A DNA stretch of 6,289 nucleotides from positions 1,893 to 8,181 of the forward strand of contig DBBL01000155.1 of NCBI GenBank assembly GCA_002292185.1. The letters are read 5' to 3'. The stretch's first letter is position 1. Each line of letters opens with the position of its first letter. This stretch comes from Akkermansiaceae bacterium UBA985. GTDB lineage: Bacteria > Verrucomicrobiota > Verrucomicrobiia > Verrucomicrobiales > Akkermansiaceae. The notes beneath the pieces were generated by a model. It had not been told where the DNA came from, did no database searches, and saw nothing but the letters and a program-made list of their open reading frames with translations. Shown piece after piece: positions 1-6,063 of the stretch. A program made the position numbers and the translations under genes.

Positions 1-115
1 CCTTCTTAGCTGCCTTCTTGGGAGCTTTAGGTGGCGCTTTTTTAGCAACCTTCTTGGTGACTTTTTTTGCTGCTCGCTTGGTGACTTTTTTTGCTGTTTT
101 CTTTTTAGCTGCCAT
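1..115 (-). CDS. Histone H1-like lysine/alanine-rich DNA-binding protein (N-terminal part, cut by window edge)
   Basis: Only the first 38 residues lie in the window; the gene continues past the left edge. Of these, 17 are Lys, 1 is Arg and 10 are Ala, with Val, Thr and Pro making up nearly all the rest, in blocks such as AAKKVTK and KKAPPKAPKKAAKK. There is no acidic residue and no hydrophobic core, so this stretch should be disordered and strongly basic. That composition matches bacterial histone-H1-like proteins and the basic tails attached to some HU-like proteins, which bind and compact DNA; the role is inferred from composition alone. Start ATG at 113-115 is the only Met seen, and no Shine-Dalgarno lies before it. 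The basic stretch could be a tail on a folded domain encoded outside the window, so the full protein type is open. A ribosomal or topoisomerase tail is less likely because this is the N-terminus. Confidence 0.8.
   Translation of the reverse strand, partial: MAAKKKTAKKVTKRAAKKVTKKVAKKAPPKAPKKAAKK
53..96 (-). repeat. Tandem 24-bp coding repeat in the histone-like gene
   Basis: A 20-bp sequence at 53-72 is repeated exactly at 77-96, a period of 24 bp or eight codons. It encodes the successive units AAKKVTKR and AAKKVTKK. The identity extends to synonymous codon positions, which suggests a recent in-frame duplication rather than selection on composition alone. The seven-base T runs on the plus strand (A runs in the coding strand) could also favour slippage. 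Confidence 0.75.
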
Positions 116-184
116 GGGAAATAGATCGTTGTGAAAGGTGAAACTGATTGATGGTGAGTGTTTTCGAAGATGATAAACCTGTTA

Positions 185-213
185 ATTTAAGCTTTCAGAA
201 GTGAAGGCGGCAA
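185..213 (-). promoter_or_regulatory. Possible sigma70-type promoter of the histone-like gene
   Basis: Read on the minus strand, TTGCCG (213 to 208) is separated by 17 bp from TTAAAT (190 to 185). Each hexamer matches the consensus at 4 of 6 positions, and the spacing is ideal. Transcription would begin near 178 and give a leader of about 60 nt before the ATG at 115. The hexamers are weak, so this is only a candidate; it gains some weight from the dyads that overlap it. Confidence 0.3.
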
Positions 214-231
214 TGGCTATTCACTTTTGAA
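194..231. promoter_or_regulatory. Paired TTCA-N4-TGAA dyads forming a larger inverted repeat
   Basis: Positions 194-205 and 220-231 each read TTCA, four bases, TGAA, and each is a small palindrome. The two are also inverted complements of each other at 11 of 12 positions, with G opposite T at the exception, around a 14-base centre. Centre-to-centre distance is 26 bp, about 2.5 helical turns. The right copy sits just upstream of the candidate -35, and the left copy lies inside the candidate promoter spacer. This fits two operator half-sites for a dimeric repressor, or alternatively a 12-bp RNA stem if transcribed. The binding protein is unknown. Confidence 0.45.
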
Positions 232-320
232 CCACACTACAAGCATAATTTCCAAGATTTGACGCAATCTCCTCAATCCGCCTACTGCCTCGACGTTAGA
301 CAACCCCCTGCCCCAGGCTG

Positions 321-339
321 AAAACTAGCCCGTGAGGCT
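321..339 (-). terminator. Weak candidate terminator after the lipoprotein gene
   Basis: On the minus strand, 34 bases past the lipoprotein stop, AGCCT and GGGCT (327-339) can pair as five base pairs including one T-G, with a three-base loop. The sequence AG and then four T residues follow. The stem is short and the T run brief, so termination here is doubtful; it is the best candidate between 116 and 372. Confidence 0.2.
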
Positions 340-372
340 TATTGACGGCGAAAACTGCCCAATATTTTGTCG

Positions 373-1323
373 CTATCTGGCTGAGCGATCTTTGCTGGCA
401 TCACGTTTCTTCTTCTGCAACAAAATCCAAGCCTTATCTCCATCAGAGAGATTATGGAAGGACGTCTTGCCCCTCTTTCCGTCAGGGTCAATCAATGTCA
501 CACTACCATCATGAAAGCGGTATAACTTAGCAAAAGTTTTGTGGCCTTCTCGGTTTTTCCATAAACGATACCCCCGCTTTTCATACTTTTCACGCCATTC
601 GTCATAATCCCTCTCTATCATGACAATGGCCTGCTTCATCCTAGCCCAGTAATATTCCCCCTGCCCTTTTTTGTAGCCACGATAATTGACATATACTTCT
701 CCCCCTGGCTTGAGCAGGGTCACCGTCGGACTTCCTTTGACCCCGTAGCGCTTAATGAGTTTCTTGATGTATTTCGACTTTCGCACACCAAGGTCGGAAG
801 ACCTCTCCTTCGAGGGGATCTGCTTATCTACGCGCAAACGAATCACATGCTTCATTGCCCACGTTTCAAAATCCGTGGTCGAAAAAACCTCTTCGCTTAA
901 GTATCTGCAAGTAGGACTATGCATCGAATCTGTAAACCAAATCAGCAAAGGTTTACCTGTCTGCCTAGACTGCTGAGTCGCCTCCGTATAACTTTGATGC
1001 CAAGATTTGTTTTCAGGGCTTTTCCATAGTTGCTCCAAACCCGCATCGATCGCTTCATCTGGATTTTCTGGAGCCCATACAATGTCTTCTTCTGGGGTAA
1101 TCCCCTTTCCTTTGAGACCGGCTACCAAACCATTGCTCCCCCCTACGCGCACCGTAACGGGATTTTCCATGCCCGCTACCCGACCTCCCGCTTGCTGATA
1201 GGCACCCAAGCCATATTGGCCTTGCCCAGGCTTCGCTCCATCGCCAGAGGGCGCAGAGCATGAGATCAGACCTAGCCCACTGGCGAAAATCATGATCACA
1301 AAGGGCAAACGCTCAAGCAGCAT
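373..1323 (-). CDS. Lipoprotein with a degenerate thioredoxin-like domain and a C-terminal SHD1-like domain
   Basis: This 316-residue protein begins with a short hydrophobic signal (residues 6-21) and a lipobox LISC, so Cys22 should be lipidated. Ser at +2 would favour the outer membrane if the usual sorting rule applies. Residues 23-105 are a Gly-rich linker of unknown structure. Residues 110-235 look like a thioredoxin-7 type fold: the strand LLIWF, then SPTC (136-139) where CxxC normally sits, and a cis-proline motif GSP with Pro199. The first redox Cys is therefore Ser136, and Cys139 is the only Cys in the mature protein. Residues 248-302 (the RLWKN, FAKL and LSDGDKAW region) resemble the SHD1 domain found fused to envelope proteins in Planctomycetes and Verrucomicrobia. 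It probably acts in the envelope on thiols or as a non-catalytic binding protein; the substrate is unknown. The start at 1323 is the one that retains the signal peptide; a later Met at residue 11 would remove it. No Shine-Dalgarno is seen. Confidence 0.8.
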   Translation of the reverse strand: MLLERLPFVIMIFASGLGLISCSAPSGDGAKPGQGQYGLGAYQQAGGRVAGMENPVTVRVGGSNGLVAGLKGKGITPEEDIVWAPENPDEAIDAGLEQLWKSPENKSWHQSYTEATQQSRQTGKPLLIWFTDSMHSPTCRYLSEEVFSTTDFETWAMKHVIRLRVDKQIPSKERSSDLGVRKSKYIKKLIKRYGVKGSPTVTLLKPGGEVYVNYRGYKKGQGEYYWARMKQAIVMIERDYDEWREKYEKRGYRLWKNREGHKTFAKLYRFHDGSVTLIDPDGKRGKTSFHNLSDGDKAWILLQKKKRDASKDRSAR

Positions 1324-1357
1324 GCCGCATGCTTGCCAATGATAGCGGCTATGGCAA
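1314..1357. promoter_or_regulatory. Two abutting inverted repeats across the lipoprotein start codon
   Basis: CAAGCA (1314-1319) is inverted as TGCTTG (1330-1335), flanking the start codon at 1321-1323. TTGCCA (1333-1338) is inverted as TGGCAA (1352-1357), and its stem can be extended by TAG/CTA (1343-1345 with 1349-1351) across a small bulge. The two stems share positions 1333-1335, so in the mRNA they cannot both form completely. The ATG also lies between two GCATGC palindromes one base apart. This may be a translation-control structure or an operator; chance is not excluded. Confidence 0.3.
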
Positions 1358-1363
1358 TAGGTA

Positions 1364-1387
1364 AGTTCATTGGTCGTGAGTTCATTG
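1364..1387. repeat. 9-bp direct repeat in the divergent intergenic region
   Basis: AGTTCATTG occurs at 1364-1372 and again at 1379-1387, a 15-bp period. It lies between the lipoprotein and yqgE starts, downstream of the candidate -10 box for the lipoprotein gene. Tandem direct repeats of this size can be regulator binding sites, but no regulator can be named. Confidence 0.35.
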
Positions 1388-1432
1388 AAACGCGATAGAT
1401 ATCACAACGAGTAAAACCTAAGCTCAAACTTC

Positions 1433-1438
1433 ATTATA
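1433..1438 (-). promoter_or_regulatory. Possible -10 box for the lipoprotein gene
   Basis: The minus strand reads TATAAT, a perfect match to the sigma70 -10 consensus, 109 bp upstream of the ATG at 1323. No convincing -35 hexamer lies 16-18 bp further upstream, and the TG of an extended -10 is not correctly spaced. If used, it would give a leader of about 100 nt containing the direct and inverted repeats described nearby. Confidence 0.25.
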
Positions 1439-1506
1439 CTCAAAGGTTGATAACCGATCTGGGATCTTGACACCAGCATCAACAGCAGGCGAACATACAA
1501 AGTCTA

Positions 1507-2067
1507 ATGATGGATGAGTCTCCCAATTTGCCGATCAAGCTTCAAGGACAGCTATTGATTGCTGACCCCTCTCTTCGAGATGGCGTTTTTAATAGAAGTG
1601 TCGTTCTCCTCACTGATCATCATTATGAGGATGGCGCACACGGCCTTATTCTTAATCATCCCACCGGCCAAACTGTCGGCGAATTACTGAGTTCATCGAA
1701 ATTTGCAGACCTTGCTAATATTCCCATACATTTGGGAGGACCTGTGGGCCAAGAACATTTAACCTTCTCTGCATTTTGGACGGACCAAGATGGTAATCTT
1801 AAATTTACCACACGCATCAGTGCTGCTGATGCAATCAAACACTCGCAACAACCGGGTGCTCTGATACGTGCTTTCGCCGGCTATTCAGGCTGGGAACCTG
1901 GCCAGCTTGAAGACGAACTTAAAAAACAAGCTTGGATACCTACCCTGCCAACAAGCGCCATGCTTGCCAGCTACCATGCAAAGGACTTATGGACAGACTT
2001 ATTGAGAAGTATTTCACCTTACCATAAAATATTGGCGGAGGCTCCTGATGACATCTTCTTAAATTGA
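1507..2067 (+). CDS. yqgE: YqgE/AlgH family protein (DUF179, UPF0301)
   Basis: The product has 186 residues, the usual length for this single-domain family. Conserved blocks appear in order: GQLLIADP (14-21), FNRSVVLL (28-35), the HGLILNHP stretch (45-52), LGGPV (76-80), FAGYSGWEPGQLE (123-135) and two late tryptophans (143 and 162). Together these identify YqgE/AlgH with little doubt. The protein has no signal peptide or membrane segment and should be cytoplasmic. The biochemical role of the family is unsettled; the name AlgH comes from an effect on alginate production in Pseudomonas and should not be carried over. Two ATG codons stand in tandem at 1507 and 1510 and either could start. The bases before them (AAAG) are not a clear Shine-Dalgarno. 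The gene is divergent from the lipoprotein gene, convergent with trkH, and appears to be transcribed alone. Confidence 0.93.
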   Translation: MMDESPNLPIKLQGQLLIADPSLRDGVFNRSVVLLTDHHYEDGAHGLILNHPTGQTVGELLSSSKFADLANIPIHLGGPVGQEHLTFSAFWTDQDGNLKFTTRISAADAIKHSQQPGALIRAFAGYSGWEPGQLEDELKKQAWIPTLPTSAMLASYHAKDLWTDLLRSISPYHKILAEAPDDIFLN

Positions 2068-2080
2068 AGCTGTTTCGATT
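2062..2080. terminator. Short AT-rich hairpin shared by the convergent yqgE and trkH ends
   Basis: AATTGAA (2062-2068) can pair with TTCGATT (2074-2080) as seven base pairs including one G-T, with a five-base loop. It spans the yqgE stop codon and reaches the trkH stop codon, filling the 11-bp gap. There is no long T run on either side. It may help end transcription in both directions, but it is weak as an intrinsic terminator. Confidence 0.2.
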
Positions 2081-3584
2081 AATACCGACGCCAAAGCGAA
2101 GGCATAAATAGCACCAGGACAGCGTAAAGCTCAAGACGTCCTAAGATCATAAGCAGTGATAAAAACACCTTAGTAACTGGAAGTAGATGGGCGAAGTTGC
2201 CCGATGGCCCGACCTCGCCAAAACCAGGCCCGGTGTTTGTAAATGTAGCCAACACGGAGCCAAAGACCGTGACAAAATCGATACCATTCAATGACTCAAA
2301 CAAAGCGACCAGAAAACATGAAGCAATGATGATAAAGGCATAAAGCGCTACAAAGCCAACGGTCTGAGCCCTCTCAGCATCACCCATGGCGTTACCATTT
2401 ACATGCATGCGAAATACCTGATTGGGGCGAAAGGCCTTCACAATTTCAAGGCGCGCGGTTTTAAGAAAAACGATAAATCGGCTTACCTTCATGCCTCCCG
2501 CCGTCGAGCCAGAGCATCCACCTATGCACATCACAACGGCAATGAGCACAATCGCGAACACAGGCCACTTGGCATAATCAACCGTGGCGTAACCCGTGGT
2601 AGAAGCCAGCGATGCAAGCGTGAAAAAGCAGTGCCTAAGAGAAGTGAAAAAGCCATCGTGATGAGAACCTGCCAAACCAAAGGTGAGAGCCAGCACAGCC
2701 ACGATGCATATCATAACAAAGAGCTTGCCCTCTTCCTCATCTCTGAGCCGTTTCCAGCGCTTTCTCAGAATCACCGCCCAAAGCACGAAATTGATGCTGC
2801 ATAGAACCATGAACAGGCCGAGCCACAGTTCAATGAGCCAGCCATTACCCCAGTCCATATAATACCCTATGCTCTCGTTATGCGGACTAAACCCCGCAGT
2901 GGAAACTACGGTAAAGGTATGCGCGATGGCATTGTAGGTTGTCAGCCCCATCAGCTTCAGGCCAATGGCGCAAACGATGGAAATACAAACATAGATTTTC
3001 CACAACAACATTGCCGTGTCACGGATACGCGCCGTGCTTGCCTCGCCCGTCTGAAAGGATGACTCGTTGCAGAAAAGGGACTTTGATCCGAGCCCAAGAT
3101 AAGAGAGCAACGCCACAAATAAAACCAGGATACCCATGCCTCCCAACCACTGGGTGACTGCACGCCACATAAGAATCCCTCTGGGCCAAGACTCGATATC
3201 ACCACCTGCCAGTGAATCTGAACCCATCACCGTCGAGCCTGTGGTGGTAAATCCGGACACTGACTCAAAAAACGCATCGGCAAGATCCAGTTTAGGCTCA
3301 CCCAATAAGTATGGCAGGCTGCCGACAAGACCGCATAGAAGCCAGCCTAGACCTACGACTACGATACCTTCTCGCCGTGGCACTCGCTCTATTTTACCAA
3401 TACCGCACATCATCATCACACCTCCTAATGCAGCGACAATGATCGCGGAGAGAAACAATGCGCTCGCTGCCGCCTCATTACCCTCGGTCACATCGAGCTT
3501 AGCAAATAGCCCACAAGCAGCCATGGCAATGCTCACCAGCAGCAGTAATGCTCCGAGAAACTTAGATAAAATACGAAAATTCAT
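2079..3584 (-). CDS. trkH: TrkH-family potassium uptake channel subunit
   Basis: This 501-residue inner-membrane protein forms the ion pathway of the Trk system. All four pore-loop filters are visible: TTTGST (113-118), STAGFS (228-233), STTGYA (328-333) and TNTGPGFG (449-456). Each has the filter glycine, as expected for the four-fold pseudo-repeat of TrkH/KtrB. The conserved GGCSGSTAGGMKVSR stretch (355-369) matches the family's intramembrane gating-loop region. Hydrophobic helices are seen near 8-28, 40-62, 73-95, 136-161, 190-213, 248-272, 287-306, 339-357, 405-430 and 466-495. The length is typical, and the C-terminus is complete. The start at 3584 places a normal short N-terminus before helix 1; no Shine-Dalgarno is seen. 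It lies 38 bp downstream of trkA on the same strand, so the two are very likely co-transcribed and their products assemble together. KtrB is the close alternative, but the double-length TrkA partner argues for TrkH. Confidence 0.96.
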   Translation of the reverse strand: MNFRILSKFLGALLLLVSIAMAACGLFAKLDVTEGNEAAASALFLSAIIVAALGGVMMMCGIGKIERVPRREGIVVVGLGWLLCGLVGSLPYLLGEPKLDLADAFFESVSGFTTTGSTVMGSDSLAGGDIESWPRGILMWRAVTQWLGGMGILVLFVALLSYLGLGSKSLFCNESSFQTGEASTARIRDTAMLLWKIYVCISIVCAIGLKLMGLTTYNAIAHTFTVVSTAGFSPHNESIGYYMDWGNGWLIELWLGLFMVLCSINFVLWAVILRKRWKRLRDEEEGKLFVMICIVAVLALTFGLAGSHHDGFFTSLRHCFFTLASLASTTGYATVDYAKWPVFAIVLIAVVMCIGGCSGSTAGGMKVSRFIVFLKTARLEIVKAFRPNQVFRMHVNGNAMGDAERAQTVGFVALYAFIIIASCFLVALFESLNGIDFVTVFGSVLATFTNTGPGFGEVGPSGNFAHLLPVTKVFLSLLMILGRLELYAVLVLFMPSLWRRY

Positions 3585-3622
3585 GATTCAGAAAAATGGA
3601 TAAACCGACCACTTGCGGGCAA

Positions 3623-4969
3623 TTACCTCACCAGCTTGAGAAATTTACGGCGTACTTTAGGCACCACCATCGCATAAATAGTGTCTCCGGGTTCCAGAAC
3701 ATCCTCTGGTCCGGGCACGATGGCATGCAGCCCCCTCATGCGAGCCACCAACACGCAGCCCTCTGGCCAATCAATCTCTGAGACCATGTGTTCTGCCGCG
3801 ATAGAAGCCTTGGCAACCTGAGTCTCAATGACTTCCCCAACACCTATTTTTTTGACGGTATGGAAACGATCAGAGGTAAGAAATCTCTCGAGCTCGCGAC
3901 GTGTCGCCTCACGTGGGCTCACGGCGGCGAGAACTCCGAAATGGCGACCGCTCGCACTGATGGCATTTGCATAATCCGCTCGGTGAATCAGGGTCAGACA
4001 ATTCTTCGCCCCAAGGTTATTGGCCTGCAAACAGGTCATCACGTTATCCTCGTCACTACCGCTCGTTGCAATAAAGAAATCAGCGTCACCCACCTGTTCT
4101 TCCTCAAGCTCAGAGAGAACCGTGCCATCGGTATTAATCACCGTCGTGTTTGATAGCAGCCCGGTGAGTTCCTGGGCTCGATCCCGGTCTTTCTCGATAA
4201 TCCGGACCTTGCATTGAAAACTCTCAAGCATTTGCGCTAGAGAAAATCCATACTCACTACCACTGAAGATAACTACACGTATTTCCTCCTCCTTAACATT
4301 GCCCTTTTGCAGGCGGGTTGAAAGTTTTCTGAGCTTGTTTGGATCACCAAAAATCGTCACCACATCTCCAGCACACAGCGCATCTTCGGCTGAGGGCACA
4401 AAGTGGTCTCCGCCTCGGGTAATGCTTGCCACACGGGTTCGCTCTGGAGCCTTGAGATCGATCAAGCGCTTGCCCACGGCATCACTTTGTTCACTGACCC
4501 GCAGTTGCTGCAGCTCGATTCTTCCACGAGCAATTTCCTCAACCATGAGTGAATCAGGGTTACGAACAAACTTGGAAAGCTCAATTGCACTAAGACGCTC
4601 AGAGCTAAATACATGGTCGACACCAAAATGGCCGCGGTAATCAAACAACCACTCTTCTCTCTGTTGTGCCGGACTGACACGGGCAATGACCTTCTCCGCA
4701 TTCAACTTTTTGGCCATCGATGCTGACATGAGATTAATCGTGCTCTCGCTCGTGACCGCCAAAAACAACTCACATTCAGAGACCCCTGCTTCCAGGAGGG
4801 TGTTGGCACTGGCCCCACTTCCAGTAATGACTCGGCCATCAATCTGCGCCTCAAGCTCAGCGGCAACCAGAGCATCATACTCGACCACGACAATACTGTG
4901 AGCCTCACGTGATAGGGATATCGCCAGATGACGTCCAATTTCTCCAGCTCCTACAATGATAATTTTCAT
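3623..4969 (-). CDS. trkA: TrkA, cytoplasmic nucleotide-binding regulator of potassium uptake (tandem RCK)
   Basis: The 448-residue length and internal duplication mark the double-RCK TrkA form rather than the half-size KtrA. The first half has a Rossmann motif GAGEIG (7-12) and an acidic residue ending the second strand (Glu30), the usual NAD(H)-type pattern, followed by a TrkA-C domain at about 140-222. The second half begins near 231. It reads SGSEYG (236-241) where GxGxxG is expected, keeps Glu259 at the ribose position, and ends with a second TrkA-C domain (about 372-448). TrkA forms a ring on the cytoplasmic face of TrkH and gates it in response to bound nucleotides. The ATG at 4969 begins directly at the first Rossmann strand, as is normal. 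Only a weak AGG lies upstream. It is first in an apparent operon with trkH. A weak extended -10 (TGG then TATATC, minus strand, 5070 to 5062) is a possible promoter. Confidence 0.96.
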   Translation of the reverse strand: MKIIIVGAGEIGRHLAISLSREAHSIVVVEYDALVAAELEAQIDGRVITGSGASANTLLEAGVSECELFLAVTSESTINLMSASMAKKLNAEKVIARVSPAQQREEWLFDYRGHFGVDHVFSSERLSAIELSKFVRNPDSLMVEEIARGRIELQQLRVSEQSDAVGKRLIDLKAPERTRVASITRGGDHFVPSAEDALCAGDVVTIFGDPNKLRKLSTRLQKGNVKEEEIRVVIFSGSEYGFSLAQMLESFQCKVRIIEKDRDRAQELTGLLSNTTVINTDGTVLSELEEEQVGDADFFIATSGSDEDNVMTCLQANNLGAKNCLTLIHRADYANAISASGRHFGVLAAVSPREATRRELERFLTSDRFHTVKKIGVGEVIETQVAKASIAAEHMVSEIDWPEGCVLVARMRGLHAIVPGPEDVLEPGDTIYAMVVPKVRRKFLKLVR

Positions 4970-5054
4970 AGCTGCAGCCTACGGCCGCGGGGAGGTGTTG
5001 CCATTTTTAGATCAAAAAAGCAAGGATAGAAGCCGGCAGCTCGCCCACCAAATA

Positions 5055-5097
5055 AATAAAGGATATACCAGTAAAACAGCTTGCCCACATCCTTATT
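5055..5097. promoter_or_regulatory. Inverted repeat between the divergent trkA and trxB genes
   Basis: AATAAAGGAT (5055-5064) is the inverted complement of ATCCTTATT (5089-5097) apart from one extra base, with 24 bases between the arms. The left arm overlaps a possible minus-strand extended -10 for trkA, and the right arm lies in the spacer of the candidate trxB promoter. One protein bound here could affect both genes. It may also be chance in AT-rich DNA. Confidence 0.25.
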
Positions 5098-5108
5098 GAA
5101 GACATAAT
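5081..5108 (+). promoter_or_regulatory. Likely trxB promoter
   Basis: TTGCCC (5081-5086) is followed after 16 bp by CATAAT (5103-5108). The -35 matches the consensus at 4 of 6 positions and the -10 at 5 of 6. Transcription would start near 5115, leaving a leader of about 19 nt before the ATG at 5134, with no Shine-Dalgarno in it. Confidence 0.45.
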
Positions 5109-5133
5109 CCTGCGCATTCAAAATCTCATTATC

Positions 5134-6063
5134 ATGGAAAACGTTATCATTATAGGAACAGGCCCCGCCGGCTACACCGCTGCAATCTATGCCGCACGCG
5201 CAGATCTTAACCCTCTCATCCTCACCGGCACACAGCCCGGTGGTCAATTAACGACAACAACCGACGTCGAAAATTTCCCTGGCTTTCCTGAAGGCATCAC
5301 CGGCCCTGAATTGATGATGAGCATGCAGCAGCAAGCTGAACGATTCGGCACTCGGGTAGAGTTCGGCCAGGTTGAATCCGTTAACAAAAATGATGACGGC
5401 ACCTTCACGCTCAAGGTTGGCGAAAAGGAACTCCAAACCAAATCGGTCATCATCTGCTCTGGCGCCTCAGCACGCTATCTAGGTCTTCCCGGCGAGGAAG
5501 AACTCACCAAGGGCGGGCACGGGCTTACCGCATGCGCAACCTGTGATGGCGCTTTCTATCGAGATGTTCCCGTCTGTGTAATTGGAGGCGGTGATTCCGC
5601 ATGTGAAGAAGCCACCTTCCTCACCAAATTCGCAAGCAAGGTTTACCTTATTCATCGTCGTGACGAATTGCGCGCATCAAAAATCATGGCTCAGCGTGCG
5701 CTCAACCACGAAAAAATCGAACTTATTTGGAACTCCACCATCAAGGAATACCTCACCAATGACAAAGGAGATATTCGTGCTGTCCTGCTTGAAGATACGC
5801 AAAACGGTTCAACCTCAGAGCTTGAGGTTGAGGGTGTCTTTATGGCCATCGGTCACACGCCAAACAGCGGCTTCCTCAACGGTCTTGTTGAGGCAGACGA
5901 CCAAGGCTACATTCTTCAGAAACACGGCACACGCACTAGTGTTGAGGGTATCTATGCTGCAGGAGACATCTCCGACACCGAGTACCGTCAGGCGATTACC
6001 GCCGCAGGCCAAGGCTGTGCTGCAGCGATCGAAGTCGAGCGTTGGCTGGCTGATCAAGAGTAA
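5134..6063 (+). CDS. trxB: Thioredoxin reductase (NADPH), low-molecular-weight type
   Basis: The 309-residue product is a typical bacterial TrxB, a cytoplasmic FAD enzyme that uses NADPH to reduce oxidised thioredoxin. Signatures in order are the FAD-binding GTGPAG (8-13), the FAD-contacting PGGQLTTTTDVENFPG (35-50), and the redox-active CATC (134-137) followed by Asp138. Next come the NADPH Rossmann motif GGGDSA (151-156), HRRDELRA (174-181) with arginines for the 2'-phosphate, and the C-terminal FAD motif GIYAAGDISD (272-281). No key residue is missing. The Arg-rich motif argues for NADPH rather than a ferredoxin- or NADH-dependent relative. The ATG at 5134 begins right at the first FAD strand. 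No Shine-Dalgarno precedes it. The gene is divergent from trkA and has a plausible promoter of its own. No thioredoxin gene is adjacent. Confidence 0.97.
   Translation: MENVIIIGTGPAGYTAAIYAARADLNPLILTGTQPGGQLTTTTDVENFPGFPEGITGPELMMSMQQQAERFGTRVEFGQVESVNKNDDGTFTLKVGEKELQTKSVIICSGASARYLGLPGEEELTKGGHGLTACATCDGAFYRDVPVCVIGGGDSACEEATFLTKFASKVYLIHRRDELRASKIMAQRALNHEKIELIWNSTIKEYLTNDKGDIRAVLLEDTQNGSTSELEVEGVFMAIGHTPNSGFLNGLVEADDQGYILQKHGTRTSVEGIYAAGDISDTEYRQAITAAGQGCAAAIEVERWLADQE

Noticed and set aside
1467..1472. Perfect TTGACA upstream of yqgE
   Set aside because: No -10-like hexamer occurs 16-18 bp downstream (the candidates are CGAACA and similar). The implied transcription start would also fall at or past the start codon.
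2403..2804. 133-codon plus-strand frame opposite trkH
   Set aside because: Antisense to the filter-bearing part of TrkH. The product is a His/Arg/Lys-rich sequence without structure, and no promoter or ribosome site is seen.
3136..3603. 155-codon plus-strand frame opposite trkH
   Set aside because: Antisense to conserved TrkH coding sequence. The product is rich in Pro, Ser and Arg with no family feature, typical of a frame left open by codon bias.
3788..4153. 121-codon plus-strand frame opposite trkA
   Set aside because: Antisense to the second RCK half of TrkA, with no recognisable domain; coding potential is explained by trkA.
4966..5247. 93-codon minus-strand frame spanning the trkA-trxB gap
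   Set aside because: Its first part is antisense to the FAD-binding start of trxB, and it runs through the promoter region to end at the trkA start. No family resemblance is seen.
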